Source: Paracoccaceae bacterium
GTDB taxonomy: Bacteria > Pseudomonadota > Alphaproteobacteria > Rhizobiales > Stappiaceae
Reading direction: 5' to 3'
DNA length: 64,000 nucleotides
Assembly (NCBI GenBank): GCA_013373445.1
Contig: JABXHV010000069.1
Location: 18,481 to 82,480 of the forward strand
Numbering within the stretch: position 1 is the stretch's first letter; every line of letters begins with the position of its first letter. The position numbers and the translations under genes are program-made. The notes under the pieces are model-generated. The model was not told the origin of the DNA, did not search any database, and saw only the letters and a program-made list of their open reading frames with translations. Of the stretch, positions 17,682-27,013 are shown piece after piece.

Positions 17682-19502
17682 TTAGCTCGCCTTGTTGGAA
17701 GCGCGTTCCATGCGCTTGCGCTCATGCGGATCAAGGAACAGCTTGCGCAGGCGGATCGAGTCCGGCGTCACTTCAACCAGCTCATCGTCCGAGATATAGG
17801 ACAGAGCCGCTTCCAGCGACAACTTGATCGGCGTTGTCAGCTTCACCGCATCATCCTTACCCGAAGAACGGATGTTGGTAAGCTGCTTGCCCTTCAGGAC
17901 GTTAACTTCCAGATCGTTGCCGCGGGTGTGCTCACCAACGATCATGCCTGGATAAACCTTCGTGCCTGGTTCAACCATCATCGGGCCGCGATCTTCCAGG
18001 TTGAACAGCGCGTAGGCAACTGCTTCGCCAGTGCCATTGGACAGAAGAACACCTGTGTGGCGTCCCTGGATATGGCCCTTGTGCGGCTGGTAGCTGTGGA
18101 ACAAACGGTTGAAGATAGCCGAACCACGGGTGTCGGACATCAACTCAGCCTGATAACCGATCAAACCACGTGTCGGTGCATGGAACACAAGACGTGTGCG
18201 ACCACCACCAGATGGCTTCATCTCCAGAAGGTCCGCCTTGCGTTCCTGAAGTTTCTGCACCACCGCACCGGAGAATTCTTCATCCACATCGATGATTACT
18301 TCTTCGATTGGCTCGAGGCGCTTGCCGTTTTCGTCTTCCTGAAGCACAACGCGTGGGCGACCGACGCCCAGCTCGAAGCCTTCACGGCGCATGTTTTCGA
18401 TCAGGATCGACAGCAGAAGTTCGCCGCGGCCTGAAACGATGAATGCATCCGGCTCTTCCGTGTCTTCCACCTTCAGAGCAACGTTGCCCTCGGCTTCTTT
18501 CATCAGACGCTCACGGATAACGCGAGACTGAACCTTGGAGCCTTCTGTACCGGCCAATGGGCTGTCGTTAACGCGGAATGTCATGGACAGCGTTGGCGGA
18601 TCGATAGGCTGTGCCTGCATAGGCTCGCTGATGGATGGCGCACAAAGCGTGTCAGCAACGGTTGCCTTGGCAAGGCCGGCAATCGCGATGATGTCGCCTG
18701 CTTCGCCCTTTTCAATCGGCTGACGCTCAAGACCACGAAACGCAAGGATCTTGGACACACGGCCTGTCTCGATGACGCTGCCGTCACGCGAAAGGGCCTT
18801 GATCGGCGCATTTGGGACAATCGAACCGGAGACCACACGACCAGTCAAAATACGGCCCAGGAACGGGTCGGCTTCGATTGTCGTGGCCAGCATCTTGAAC
18901 TCGCCTGGCTCGGCAGTCGGAGCGTCGACGTTTTCCAGAACCATGTTGAAGAGAGCATCCATGTTCTCTTGCGGCCCGTCTGGCTCTGTTGCCATCCACT
19001 CCTGCTTTGCAGAACCGTAAAGAACCGGGAAGTCGAGCTGATCTTCATTTGCATCAAGGGAAGCAAAGAGATCGAAGACTTCATCAAGAACTTCGTCGGC
19101 GCGCTGTTCAGGCTTGTCGATCTTGTTGATCGCGACGATTGGCTTGAGACCAAGCTTGAGGGCTTTGCCAAGCACGAATTTCGTCTGAGGCATCGGACCT
19201 TCAGCAGCGTCAACGAGCAGGATAACACCGTCAACCATGTGCAGGATACGCTCAACCTCGCCACCAAAATCGGCGTGGCCAGGTGTGTCAACGATGTTGA
19301 TGCGTGTGTCTTTCCACTCCAACGACGTGACCTTCGCAAGAATCGTAATTCCGCGCTCACGCTCGATGTCGTTGGAATCCATCATGCGGTCTTCAGTGCG
19401 CTGGTTGTCACGAAACGCACCGGATTGTTTTAGAAGCACGTCGATAAGCGTAGTTTTGCCGTGGTCAACGTGGGCGATAATTGCGATATTGCGCAGGTTC
19501 AT
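17682..19502 (-). CDS. typA: Translational GTPase TypA/BipA
   Basis: 606 residues from the ATG at 19502; the open frame extends further upstream, but [24 protein letters not shown] is the universal TypA start. GTPase motifs: G1 AHVDHGKTT, switch I RERGITI, G3 [15 protein letters not shown]4 NKIDKPEQR, then EF-G-like domains II, III and V and the TypA-specific C-terminal domain. It binds the 70S/50S ribosome and helps large-subunit assembly and translation at low temperature or stress. The 5' UTR carries a long hairpin (19519-19558) just upstream of a TTGGAG ribosome site. Followed by a strong terminator, so monocistronic. Confidence 0.97.
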   Translation of the reverse strand: MNLRNIAIIAHVDHGKTTLIDVLLKQSGAFRDNQRTEDRMMDSNDIERERGITILAKVTSLEWKDTRINIVDTPGHADFGGEVERILHMVDGVILLVDAAEGPMPQTKFVLGKALKLGLKPIVAINKIDKPEQRADEVLDEVFDLFASLDANEDQLDFPVLYGSAKQEWMATEPDGPQENMDALFNMVLENVDAPTAEPGEFKMLATTIEADPFLGRILTGRVVSGSIVPNAPIKALSRDGSVIETGRVSKILAFRGLERQPIEKGEAGDIIAIAGLAKATVADTLCAPSISEPMQAQPIDPPTLSMTFRVNDSPLAGTEGSKVQSRVIRERLMKEAEGNVALKVEDTEEPDAFIVSGRGELLLSILIENMRREGFELGVGRPRVVLQEDENGKRLEPIEEVIIDVDEEFSGAVVQKLQERKADLLEMKPSGGGRTRLVFHAPTRGLIGYQAELMSDTRGSAIFNRLFHSYQPHKGHIQGRHTGVLLSNGTGEAVAYALFNLEDRGPMMVEPGTKVYPGMIVGEHTRGNDLEVNVLKGKQLTNIRSSGKDDAVKLTTPIKLSLEAALSYISDDELVEVTPDSIRLRKLFLDPHERKRMERASNKAS

Positions 19503-19518
19503 GCTATTTGGGCTCCAA

Positions 19519-19558
19519 AAGACATGCGCGGGCCCGTTGGACCCGCGCGACATGTCTT
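19519..19558 (-). promoter_or_regulatory. Long GC-rich hairpin in the typA 5' leader
   Basis: On the minus strand AAGACAT, a three-base bulge, GCGCGGG, a loop of about nine bases, CCCGCGC and ATGTCTT form a stem of some 14 bp. The last arm is followed by TT and then GGAG, the probable typA ribosome site; the start codon is 17 bases from the hairpin. It could act as a premature terminator, a translation regulator or a protein site. The pairing is seen directly; the function is inference. Confidence 0.55.
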
Positions 19559-19681
19559 GGCTCTCGGTGTCAGGATAAGGCCTTACAGGCCAATTCTCGC
19601 GCTCTATATAGTCTGAATGCGACAAGTGTGCAACGCGAAGAGCAAAGAGCGCATTGACATGGTTACGGCCCACCCCTTATC

Positions 19682-19696
19682 GTAAGGTTACCTTAC
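19682..19696. promoter_or_regulatory. Perfect palindrome upstream of marR-like gene (candidate operator)
   Basis: GTAAGGT-T-ACCTTAC, a 7+1+7 perfect inverted repeat, ends 13 bases before the start codon of the MarR-family gene. Size and position fit a MarR dimer site giving autorepression of the regulator-exporter operon. Confidence 0.7.
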
Positions 19697-19709
19697 AAAG
19701 AGATCCCGC

Positions 19710-20171
19710 ATGAAAACAGAAAATACGCACGATAGTGTCGCAATCACGGTTGTCGACATATCACGTCTCCTGCGTAAAAGATTCGAAGCACATCTGGCAG
19801 AAATCGACACCGGCGTTACCGTCGCAGAAGCCAGAACAATTGCATTTATCTTGCGATTTTCGGGACTTAGGCAATCAAGCTTGGCAGAGCGCATGAGCGT
19901 CGAGCCTATGACGCTGGTTGGATATCTGGATTCTCTCGAAAAGGCCGGGCTCATTCAGCGCGTTACAGATCCCTCTGATCGCCGGGCAAAACTTGTCACA
20001 CTGACTGAAGCGGCAGCACCCGTTGCAGACAAGATTAGACAAGCATCGAAGTTGTTGCAGGACGAAATCCTGATGAACATTTCGGAAGATCGCCGAAATG
20101 AACTCACAAATCTTCTATTTCAGATAAAAGATAATCTGCTTGGCACAGTGAACTGCGAAGGTCAGAAGTGA
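19710..20171 (+). CDS. MarR family transcriptional regulator
   Basis: 153 residues with a central winged helix: EARTIAFILRFSGLRQSSLAERMSVEPMTLVGYLDSLEKAGLIQRVTDPSDRRAKLVTLT, including the DxRxK-type wing (DPSDRRAK) of the MarR family. Flanking helices form the dimer interface. Its last four bases overlap the start of a Bcr/CflA exporter (GTGA), so the two are translationally coupled. The usual logic is a ligand-released repressor of the exporter. A perfect 15-base palindrome precedes it. The inducing compound is unknown; confidence in the family is high. Confidence 0.92.
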   Translation: MKTENTHDSVAITVVDISRLLRKRFEAHLAEIDTGVTVAEARTIAFILRFSGLRQSSLAERMSVEPMTLVGYLDSLEKAGLIQRVTDPSDRRAKLVTLTEAAAPVADKIRQASKLLQDEILMNISEDRRNELTNLLFQIKDNLLGTVNCEGQK

Positions 20172-21394
20172 CAACTCCCCCCAGTGCTTTGATGAGCGCA
20201 TCGCGAACAAAGGTGCTCGGCGCCGCATTGATCGCGATCGGACCAGTGACCATGGCGCTTTACACGCCTGCAATGCCAGAACTGGCGCTTGATTTGGGCA
20301 CCAGCGAATCACTCGTCAAACTGACTCTCACCACCTATTTTCTCGGTTTCGCATTGGCACAGCTTCTGTGTGGACCGTTAACCGATGCCTTCGGTCGCCG
20401 GCCAGTCACCTTGGCCTTCCTTGGGCTTTATCTCGTCTCCACAATAGCCGCGACCCTGGCAACCGACGTTCACTTGATGATGGTTGCCCGCGCCATTCAG
20501 GGTATCGGGGCTGCTGTCGGGATCACGGTGTCACGTGCCATTGTTCGCGACCAATACGTCGGTCACCAGGCAGCAACCATCATGAATGCCATCAGCACCA
20601 TGCTTGCGGTCGGGCCTGCGGTCTCGCCTACCCTCGGCGGTTTCATCCTTGAACTCTTTGGCTGGCGGGAAATCTTCTACGCCATGCTGATCTACGGCAT
20701 TGTGCTGTTTGCCGCCGTTTGGTTGTTCCAGCCGGAAACCAACGCCTATCGGTCACGAGACAACATCAATTTCTCGCGTCTGGTCTTCAACTATACCCGT
20801 CTGTTGAAATCCGTGCGTTTTCTGCGCCCCAGTCTTTTGTTGATGTTCAGTCTCGGAACAATCTACGCCAGCACCACGATCCTGCCATTTGTCCTCATCC
20901 ATAATGCAGGCTTGACGGCCTCGCAATTCGGCCTCGGCATGCTTATGCAGACCGGAGGTTTCTTCACGGGGACCCTGGTGACCGGACACCTATTGAAAAA
21001 ACTTGATGCCGAAGCAGCCATTCCAATTGGCCTTACGGGCATCACTCTCAGCGCCATGCTCATGGCAGTGATACTGCGCATCCATGAACCCACCTATCTG
21101 GCAGTCATGGTCCCAATGGGGATCTTTGCGTTTTCCGTAGCCTTCGTTATTCCATCCACGTTCACAACGGCACTTCGCGATTTTCCCGAAATTGCAGGCG
21201 CGGCTTCCGCAATGCTCGGATTTCTGCAATTCGGCGGCGGCATTCTGGGATCGGCAGCCAGTGCTGCGCTGGGTAATCCGCTCCTGGCCCTCACGACAGT
21301 TATTCCAATCATGAACATCACAGGTGTCATCGCCTACGTCGGAATCGGCCTTTATCTGCGCAATAAACCTCTCGTACCTGAAGAGATTTCCTGA
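20168..21394 (+). CDS. Bcr/CflA family MFS exporter (second copy)
   Basis: 408 residues, starting on GTG within the stop region of the MarR gene (GTGA overlap). Twelve predicted helices; GPVTMALYTPAMPELALDLGT and LLCGPLTDAFGRRPVTLAFL are Bcr/CflA signatures, and ARAIQGIGAAVGITVSRAIVRDQ is the conserved helix 4-5 motif. Related in pattern to the exporter at 13713 but clearly diverged. Coupling with a MarR regulator suggests inducible export of a toxic or metabolic compound. The gene ends about 90 bases before folP. Confidence 0.92.
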   Translation: MTTPPSALMSASRTKVLGAALIAIGPVTMALYTPAMPELALDLGTSESLVKLTLTTYFLGFALAQLLCGPLTDAFGRRPVTLAFLGLYLVSTIAATLATDVHLMMVARAIQGIGAAVGITVSRAIVRDQYVGHQAATIMNAISTMLAVGPAVSPTLGGFILELFGWREIFYAMLIYGIVLFAAVWLFQPETNAYRSRDNINFSRLVFNYTRLLKSVRFLRPSLLLMFSLGTIYASTTILPFVLIHNAGLTASQFGLGMLMQTGGFFTGTLVTGHLLKKLDAEAAIPIGLTGITLSAMLMAVILRIHEPTYLAVMVPMGIFAFSVAFVIPSTFTTALRDFPEIAGAASAMLGFLQFGGGILGSAASAALGNPLLALTTVIPIMNITGVIAYVGIGLYLRNKPLVPEEIS

Positions 21395-21409
21395 CCGAGC
21401 ACAGCATGC

Positions 21410-21447
21410 TGCAGGGACCGGGTTGACCGAGGGTGAGAAACCCTGCA
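21410..21447 (+). promoter_or_regulatory. Possible structured leader of folP
   Basis: TGCAGGG (21410-21416) and CCCTGCA (21441-21447) can pair around a segment holding a smaller CGG/CCG hairpin, within the 88 bases before folP. The alternative local hairpin GGGTGAGAAACCC competes with it. A folate-sensing RNA is conceivable, but I cannot match it to a known riboswitch class from memory. Confidence 0.3.
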
Positions 21448-21482
21448 TCAGGCTGAAACGAAATTTTCTAGGTGAACCACGT

Positions 21483-22298
21483 ATGCAGCCAACCACCCCC
21501 TATTGTCTTCCGGAAATAGGCGCGCATGTCATGGGCGTCTTGAACATAACGCCGGACAGTTTTTCAGACGGTGGAAAGTTCAACAGCCGGAGTCTCGCCC
21601 TGGAGCGTGCAAGGGAAATGATTGCCGAAGGTGCGGACATCATCGATGTTGGCGCAGAATCAACCAGGCCTGGCTCAACGCCCCTCTCATTGGAAGATGA
21701 ATGGGCACGCCTAGACCCGGTACTGGAGGAAATTTGCACACTTGGCGTTCCGGTTTCGGTCGACACCTATAAACCAGAGATCGCGAAACGGGCTTGTGCA
21801 AAGGGCGCAGCCATCATCAACGATGTATGGGGGCTGCAAAAAGACCCGGCCATGGCTGATGTCGTCGCGGAGGCAGGTGTCCACATCGTCATGATGCACA
21901 ACCGAATGGGTGCAGAGCCGGTTAGCAACATCATGGCCGATATTGACGAATGGTTTGAAAGATCGATGGAGCTGGCGCGAAAGGCCGGCATACCGTCAGA
22001 CAAACAAATACTCGATCCCGGATTAGGCTTTGGCAAGACAATGGACCAGAACTACCAGATCCTGAACCGGTTTGAGGAACTCAAGAAACACGGCCTTCCG
22101 GTTCTCTCGGGGGCCTCCCGTAAACGCATGATTGCAGCAGCACTAAAGTCAGACTCACAAGATCGCCTGTTTGGCACTCTTGCTGCGCACCTGATCTCCA
22201 TGCAAAAGGGAGCCAAAATCGTTCGCGTTCACGACGTTCTGCCGCATGTACATGCCAGACTGATCTTGAATGCCACCTTGAAAGAAAGCGCTCAATGA
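21483..22298 (+). CDS. folP: Dihydropteroate synthase
   Basis: 271 residues from the ATG at 21483; a longer frame runs back into the exporter gene but the family start is here. It condenses 6-hydroxymethyl-dihydropterin diphosphate with p-aminobenzoate. Signatures: MGVLNITPDSFSDGGKF (pterin site), ADIIDVGAESTRPGS, SVDTYKPEIAKRA, LDPGLGFGKT and VLSGASRKRMI with the substrate-binding Lys/Arg. The stop overlaps the folK start by four bases (ATGA), so the pair is translationally coupled. No folB gene lies between them, unlike many relatives. Sulfonamide target by family knowledge. Confidence 0.97.
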   Translation: MQPTTPYCLPEIGAHVMGVLNITPDSFSDGGKFNSRSLALERAREMIAEGADIIDVGAESTRPGSTPLSLEDEWARLDPVLEEICTLGVPVSVDTYKPEIAKRACAKGAAIINDVWGLQKDPAMADVVAEAGVHIVMMHNRMGAEPVSNIMADIDEWFERSMELARKAGIPSDKQILDPGLGFGKTMDQNYQILNRFEELKKHGLPVLSGASRKRMIAAALKSDSQDRLFGTLAAHLISMQKGAKIVRVHDVLPHVHARLILNATLKESAQ

Positions 22299-22804
22299 CT
22301 AACCTGATCAAAGCCGCACTTGGCCTGGGCTCCAACATGGGCAACACCCAAGCCAATATGACTGCGGCAATCCGGCTTTTGAAAGAGGTAGACAACCTCA
22401 AACTCATTGATCGTTCATCTGACTACAGAACGCCGCCATGGGGCCCGATCCCTCAGGATGACTACCGCAATATCTGCGTCACTATCGAAACGTCACTCTC
22501 GGCACGCGACTTGCTGACACATTGCCTGGAAATCGAACGCGCACTTGGCCGCGTGCGCGATATCCGCTGGGGTCCAAGGTTGATCGACATCGATGTCCTC
22601 ATCTACGGATTTGAACAGATCGATGAAAAGCTACTCACCGTTCCGCACCCGCGCATGGCCGAGCGTGCGTTCGTATTGGTGCCGTTGGCTGAGATCTGGC
22701 CAACAGCACCCATCGGCAACGGTATGACCGCACAGGAGGCCCTGGCGACATGTCAAGGTCTAGAAGACATCGTGAAGATCGACGACACAAAACCCAATCA
22801 ATAA
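22295..22804 (+). CDS. folK: Hydroxymethyl-dihydropterin pyrophosphokinase
   Basis: 169 residues. Transfers diphosphate from ATP to 6-hydroxymethyl-7,8-dihydropterin, providing the FolP substrate. Signature stretches: ALGLGSNMGN at the N terminus, SSDYRTPPWGPIPQDDYRNICVTIET, and ERALGRVRDIRWGPRLIDIDVLIYG, whose RWGPRLIDIDVL contains the magnesium-binding aspartates, followed by PHPRMAERAFVLVPLAEI. Overlaps folP by four bases. It is slightly longer than the E. coli protein but normal for alphaproteobacteria. Convergent with tspO. Confidence 0.97.
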   Translation: MTNLIKAALGLGSNMGNTQANMTAAIRLLKEVDNLKLIDRSSDYRTPPWGPIPQDDYRNICVTIETSLSARDLLTHCLEIERALGRVRDIRWGPRLIDIDVLIYGFEQIDEKLLTVPHPRMAERAFVLVPLAEIWPTAPIGNGMTAQEALATCQGLEDIVKIDDTKPNQ

Positions 22805-22832
22805 GTGACTACCCGCCAACGGTAATAGACAC

Positions 22833-23285
22833 TCAATTCAGAACCAGAAGCCCTGCATTCAAGTAGGTTGCGAACGCGACCCAGGCGGCATAGGGCACGA
22901 AGCACAGCGCAGCAATCCTGTCGGCTGAACAGCTCTTGCCGATAAACAGCAGGATGCAGACCAGCGTCCCAATAATGACGGCCAGTCCAAGCGCCAGATT
23001 GTGGATACCGAACACCACTGGGCTCCAGAGAAAGTTCAAACCCATCTGCAACAACCAGATCGCAAAGAGCATCCCCATGCCAAAGCGCGTCCAGACACGC
23101 CATCCGGCGACTGCGATCAGAACATAAAGTGTTGTCCACGCTGGAGCGAACAACCAGTTCGGAGGGGTAAAGGCAGGTTTTTCCAGACCCTGATACCAAG
23201 CGCCGGGCATGTTGGTCAGACCCATAACAAAACCAATACCAACCACACCGATAACAAATCCGAGAAGCGTCAAAACCCGTTTCAT
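22833..23285 (-). CDS. tspO: TspO/MBR family tryptophan-rich sensory protein
   Basis: 150 residues and five hydrophobic segments, the classic TspO topology. Diagnostic stretches: WYQGLEKPAFTPPNWLFAPAWTTLYVLIAVAGW in the first loop and helix 2, LLQMGLNFLWSPVVFG in helix 3, and FVPYAAWVAFATYLNAGLLVLN at the C terminus. TspO proteins sit in the outer or cytoplasmic membrane, bind porphyrins and modulate tetrapyrrole and stress responses; in photosynthetic alphaproteobacteria they tune pigment genes. No photosynthesis genes appear here. It lies convergent with folK and upstream of a terminator shared with argG. Confidence 0.93.
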   Translation of the reverse strand: MKRVLTLLGFVIGVVGIGFVMGLTNMPGAWYQGLEKPAFTPPNWLFAPAWTTLYVLIAVAGWRVWTRFGMGMLFAIWLLQMGLNFLWSPVVFGIHNLALGLAVIIGTLVCILLFIGKSCSADRIAALCFVPYAAWVAFATYLNAGLLVLN

Positions 23286-23345
23286 GAAGTGCTCTTTCTG
23301 TTGCTGCGCCTGAACTGCACCAGGATCGGCGCAGTTCTTAAAGAA

Positions 23346-23372
23346 AAAAGGGCGCTAGATAGCGCCCTTTTT
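23346..23372. terminator. Bidirectional terminator downstream of argG
   Basis: AAAAGGGCGCT, loop AGAT, AGCGCCCTTTTT: ten-base perfect stem flanked by A and T runs on both sides. On the minus strand it lies 28 bases after the argG stop and before tspO. Confidence 0.9.
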
Positions 23373-23399
23373 GAATTCGCATGACAGTCTCCAGGCGCT

Positions 23400-24620
23400 T
23401 TAACCGAGACGATCCCGCTTGGCCAAAGTACGAAGACGCAAGGCATTCAGCTTGATGAAGCCTGCAGCATCCTTCTGGTCGTAAGCACCATGGTCATCTT
23501 CGAAGGTCACCAGCTCTTCCGCATAAAGCGAATACGGCGACGCACGGCCAACGACAATCACGTTGCCCTTGTAAAGCTTCAACTTGACCGTACCGGTCAC
23601 ATGCGTCTGGCTCTGATCAATCAATGCCTGCAACATCTCACGTTCAGGCGAGAACCAGAAACCGTTGTAGATGAGCTCAGCGTAACGTGGCATCAACTCG
23701 TCCTTCAGGTGCGCAGCACCCCGGTCAAGCGTGATCGATTCCATTGCACGGTGAGCGGACAACAAAATGGTTCCGCCAGGCGTTTCGTAAATGCCGCGGC
23801 TTTTCATACCGACGAAGCGGTTTTCAACCAGATCCAACCGGCCGATACCGTTGTCACGACCATAGTCGTTGAGCTTGGCAAACAATGTCGCTGGGGACAT
23901 CTTTTCGCCGTTCAAGGAGCAGGCATCGCCCTTTTCGAAACCGATCTCGATTTCGGTCACCACATCCGGTGCATCGACCGGATCAACGGTGCGTTGGAAC
24001 ACGTAAGACGGAGCTTCTTCATTCGGATCTTCCAGAACCTTACCTTCGGAAGAAGAATGCAGCATGTTGGCATCAACAGAGAATGGTGCTTCGCCAAGTT
24101 TGTCTTTCGGAACCGGGATCTGGTTCTTCTCGGCAAAATCAAGAAGATCCGTCCGCGACTTGAAGCTCCAGTCACGCCAAGGCGCGATCACTTTGATGTC
24201 CGGGTTCAAAGCATAGCAGGACAGTTCAAAACGCACCTGATCGTTGCCCTTGCCCGTCGCGCCATGCGCAACAGCATCGGCACCGGTCTCCTGAGCAATT
24301 TCAATCAAACGCTTTGAAATCAGCGGTCGCGCGATAGACGTTCCAAGCAGGTAAACGCCTTCATAAACGGCGTTGGCGCGGAACATCGGGAAAACAAAAT
24401 CGGAAATGAACTCTTCGCGCAGGTCATCAATGTAGATTTCCTTGATGCCCAGCATTTCCGCTTTTTGACGAGCGGGCTCAAGTTCTTCGCCCTGACCCAG
24501 ATCAGCAGTGAAGGTCACCACTTCGCAGCCCAGCTCGGTCTGAAGCCATTTCAGAATAATGGAAGTATCGAGTCCGCCAGAGTAGGCGAGCACGACTTTT
24601 TTGATGTCACCATGCGCCAT
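23400..24620 (-). CDS. argG: Argininosuccinate synthase
   Basis: 406 residues. Joins citrulline and aspartate with ATP to give argininosuccinate, the penultimate arginine step. The N-type ATP pyrophosphatase P-loop is [17 protein letters not shown] at the N terminus. Also visible are [40 protein letters not shown] and [15 protein letters not shown], typical of the short (type I) ArgG. Monocistronic: its own terminator at 23346 and a separate TetR gene upstream with about 120 bases between. No arginine-box operator is obvious to me in that gap. Confidence 0.97.
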   Translation of the reverse strand: MAHGDIKKVVLAYSGGLDTSIILKWLQTELGCEVVTFTADLGQGEELEPARQKAEMLGIKEIYIDDLREEFISDFVFPMFRANAVYEGVYLLGTSIARPLISKRLIEIAQETGADAVAHGATGKGNDQVRFELSCYALNPDIKVIAPWRDWSFKSRTDLLDFAEKNQIPVPKDKLGEAPFSVDANMLHSSSEGKVLEDPNEEAPSYVFQRTVDPVDAPDVVTEIEIGFEKGDACSLNGEKMSPATLFAKLNDYGRDNGIGRLDLVENRFVGMKSRGIYETPGGTILLSAHRAMESITLDRGAAHLKDELMPRYAELIYNGFWFSPEREMLQALIDQSQTHVTGTVKLKLYKGNVIVVGRASPYSLYAEELVTFEDDHGAYDQKDAAGFIKLNALRLRTLAKRDRLG

Positions 24621-24740
24621 GGAATGATTGTCCGTTTGAACGTTGTAATTTTGACCGCGAAATCGGCCTTCATTGTTGGGCGCAATGTAGCCACTATGAA
24701 ACGCGACGCAAGCAAAAAGCTGGTGATTTATTAATGAGGC

Positions 24741-25364
24741 TTAGGCAGCAGAAACCGCAGAGGCCTTGCCATCAACTACACCGTAGCGCGCTAGAAACAT
24801 CTCAACGGCATCTTCGACATAGCGCATGAGGTCTTCTCGGGTAGCCAAGGGAGAACCAAATAACTGCGGATAGAATGCGCGGCTCTTGATCATACCGCAG
24901 AACTGTTCACCAGCCTCGTACGGGTCCTCAATATTAAGCTGATTATGCTCGGCCGCTGCAGCAAAAAAAGCAGTGATGCTCTTCTCGAAGCTCATCTTGT
25001 GCGACATGACCCAGACAAAGTCCTTGTCGCGCGTAGCTTCCCCAAGAACCATCCGAGCCATGCGCATCATATCGGGATCAAGTGCCAATTCACCCTGCGC
25101 CCAACCCAACCGCAACAGTTCATCGCGTATCGACGCGTCCGGATTGTAACTGATGCTGATCTTCGACAGCACTCGTTCAGCGAGTTGGTCGCTGATCTTT
25201 GAGAACAGGATTTCTTTACTCTCAAAGTGATTATAGACAGTCCGCTTGGAAACATTCGCATGGTCCGAAATACGGTCCATGCTCGCGCCCAAAAAGCCAC
25301 GCTCGAGGAATTCAGCAATTGCTGCCTCGACAATCTGCGTACACTTTTTTTCACTCTGGTTCAT
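24741..25364 (-). CDS. TetR/AcrR family regulator with AefR-like C-terminal domain
   Basis: 207 residues from the ATG at 25364; a TTG further upstream at 25394 is also in frame but has no ribosome site. N-terminal helix-turn-helix: IVEAAIAEFLERGFLGASMDRISDHANVSKRTVYNHFESKEILF, standard TetR. The C-terminal half (DPDMMRMARMVLGEA, FFAAAAEHNQLNIEDPYEAGEQFCGMIKSRAFYPQLFG) resembles the AefR-like domain found in regulators of efflux and quorum-type phenotypes. A perfect 19-base palindrome lies 40-58 bases upstream of the start, so autorepression is likely. No efflux gene is adjacent; targets may be elsewhere. Confidence 0.88.
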   Translation of the reverse strand: MNQSEKKCTQIVEAAIAEFLERGFLGASMDRISDHANVSKRTVYNHFESKEILFSKISDQLAERVLSKISISYNPDASIRDELLRLGWAQGELALDPDMMRMARMVLGEATRDKDFVWVMSHKMSFEKSITAFFAAAAEHNQLNIEDPYEAGEQFCGMIKSRAFYPQLFGSPLATREDLMRYVEDAVEMFLARYGVVDGKASAVSAA

Positions 25365-25403
25365 ACAAACAATCGTTTCTGACGCGTCGTCCAAGACTTA
25401 GGG

Positions 25404-25422
25404 TTGCGACAACCTGTCGCAA
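25404..25422. promoter_or_regulatory. Perfect palindrome upstream of TetR gene (candidate operator)
   Basis: TTGCGACA-ACC-TGTCGCAA: 8+3+8 perfect inverted repeat in the promoter region of the TetR gene. Size and symmetry are right for a TetR dimer site. Confidence 0.75.
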
Positions 25423-25563
25423 GCGCAATTTGAAGTTTAGGATTCTTTATCACTAAATAGACTGATCATGCAATTTTCATTCGGTGAAAGAACCTCACCA
25501 TCTAGAAACAGGTGCAAGATCTATCAGCGAAGGGCAAACACCTTTTGCCGCCCCGCAGAAAAT

Positions 25564-26787
25564 CTACCCAGCCAAAGCATCACGATCTTTTTTACGCATC
25601 CGCTCGGATGCTGACTTGAGCTGACCACAAGCAGCAAAGATGTCTCGGCCACGCGGAGTACGAATAGGCGACGCGTATCCGGCGCGATTCACAATGTCAG
25701 CGAATTCCTCGATCCGTTCCCAATCGGAACATCCATATTGCGAGCCCGGCCACGGATTGAAGGGTATCAAGTTGATCTTCGCCGGAATGCCTTTCAGCAG
25801 ACGCACCAGTTCAAGCGCATCCTTGTTGCTGTCGTTGATGTCCTTGAGCATCACATATTCGAAGGTGATACGTTTGGCATTCGACAGACCCGGATAATTG
25901 CGACAAGCCTCCAGAAGGTCTTTAAGTGGCCACTTCTTGTTGATCGGCACCAGGATATCGCGATCTTCATCGCGCACAGCGTGAAGCGAGATCGCCAGCA
26001 TGCAGCCGATTTCCTCACCGGTGCGGAAAATCTCTGGCACAACACCTGACGTAGAAAGCGTGATACGACGCTTTGACAGGGACAGCCCATCCCCATCCGA
26101 CGCAATGAGAAGTGCCTTTTTAACATTCTCAAAATTGTAAAGCGGCTCCCCCATCCCCATCATCACGATGTTGGTGACCAGACGGCCTTCGGAGGGAACG
26201 ATCGCGCCTTGCGGTGTTGAAGCATCCGGGAAATCACCCAGACGATCACGTGCAATCAGGATCTGGGACAAGATTTCCTCAGAGGTCAGATTGCGAACCA
26301 GCTTCTGGGTGCCAGTATGGCAGAAGGTGCATGTCAACGTGCAGCCAACCTGAGAGGAGACACACAGCGTTCCACGCCCTTCTTCGGGAATGTAAACGGT
26401 CTCGATCTCAACAGGGCGCCCGGCACCGCGCGGCGGGAAGCGGAACAACCACTTTCTCGTACCATCAACCGAGATTTGCTCATCAACAATCTCAGGACGC
26501 GCAATTGAAAAGGCTTCGGCCAACTGGGCGCGTAGGTCCTTGGCAATATTCGTCATCAAGGAGAAATCTGACACACCACGCACGTAGAGCCAGTGCCACA
26601 GCTGCGCGGCACGCATCCGGCGCTGCTTCTCAGGCACACCAATCGTGCCCATCGCCGCAGCAAGCTCTTCCCGATCCAGACCGATCAGGGTCGGCTTGTC
26701 CTCCGCAGGAGCCTTCGGTGCTGCTGAAGAAGCAGCAATCGTCTGCGCGTTTGGGTTATCGCGTCCAATTTCCAGCGTAATCGCCAT
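25564..26787 (-). CDS. rlmN: Dual-specificity 23S rRNA / tRNA adenine-C2 methyltransferase RlmN
   Basis: 407 residues. Radical-SAM enzyme that makes m2A2503 in 23S rRNA and m2A37 in some tRNAs. The cluster motif [11 protein letters not shown] (CxxxCxxC) is intact after the [16 protein letters not shown] stretch. [12 protein letters not shown], the methylated-cysteine region [11 protein letters not shown] near the C terminus, and [12 protein letters not shown] are also characteristic. An N-terminal extension of about 40 residues rich in Ala/Pro precedes the usual helical RNA-binding domain. Start chosen at ATG 26787. The 226 bases upstream of it show only a small CCTCT/AGAGG hairpin. Confidence 0.96.
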   Translation of the reverse strand: MAITLEIGRDNPNAQTIAASSAAPKAPAEDKPTLIGLDREELAAAMGTIGVPEKQRRMRAAQLWHWLYVRGVSDFSLMTNIAKDLRAQLAEAFSIARPEIVDEQISVDGTRKWLFRFPPRGAGRPVEIETVYIPEEGRGTLCVSSQVGCTLTCTFCHTGTQKLVRNLTSEEILSQILIARDRLGDFPDASTPQGAIVPSEGRLVTNIVMMGMGEPLYNFENVKKALLIASDGDGLSLSKRRITLSTSGVVPEIFRTGEEIGCMLAISLHAVRDEDRDILVPINKKWPLKDLLEACRNYPGLSNAKRITFEYVMLKDINDSNKDALELVRLLKGIPAKINLIPFNPWPGSQYGCSDWERIEEFADIVNRAGYASPIRTPRGRDIFAACGQLKSASERMRKKDRDALAG

Positions 26788-27013
26788 GGTGGGATCCGTA
26801 ATCTGCGTCCATAAAACCGGTTAAGCTTCGTGCCTCTAGCGAGTTCGATGCATTGCCCTCTTTAAGGTCAGAGGACACGCTTCAAGAACCAATTTGTCAT
26901 TGAGGCCGGACAGCTCCCGGTCGAGTTAGGGGCCTAAACATCACAAAACGCCCCAAAAAGCAAGGTTGAGCTTCTACAGGCATACGAAGTCCAAGGCGGA
27001 TGACGAGCCAGTT

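Noticed and set aside
17607-18434. 275-codon plus-strand frame over typA
   Set aside because: Shadow of typA; its start lies in the typA terminator region.
23490-24317. 275-codon plus-strand frame over argG
   Set aside because: Shadow of argG; composition is not protein-like.
24621-24740. Arginine-type attenuator or leader peptide before argG
   Set aside because: No Arg-rich short ORF with ribosome site was found in the 120-base upstream region.
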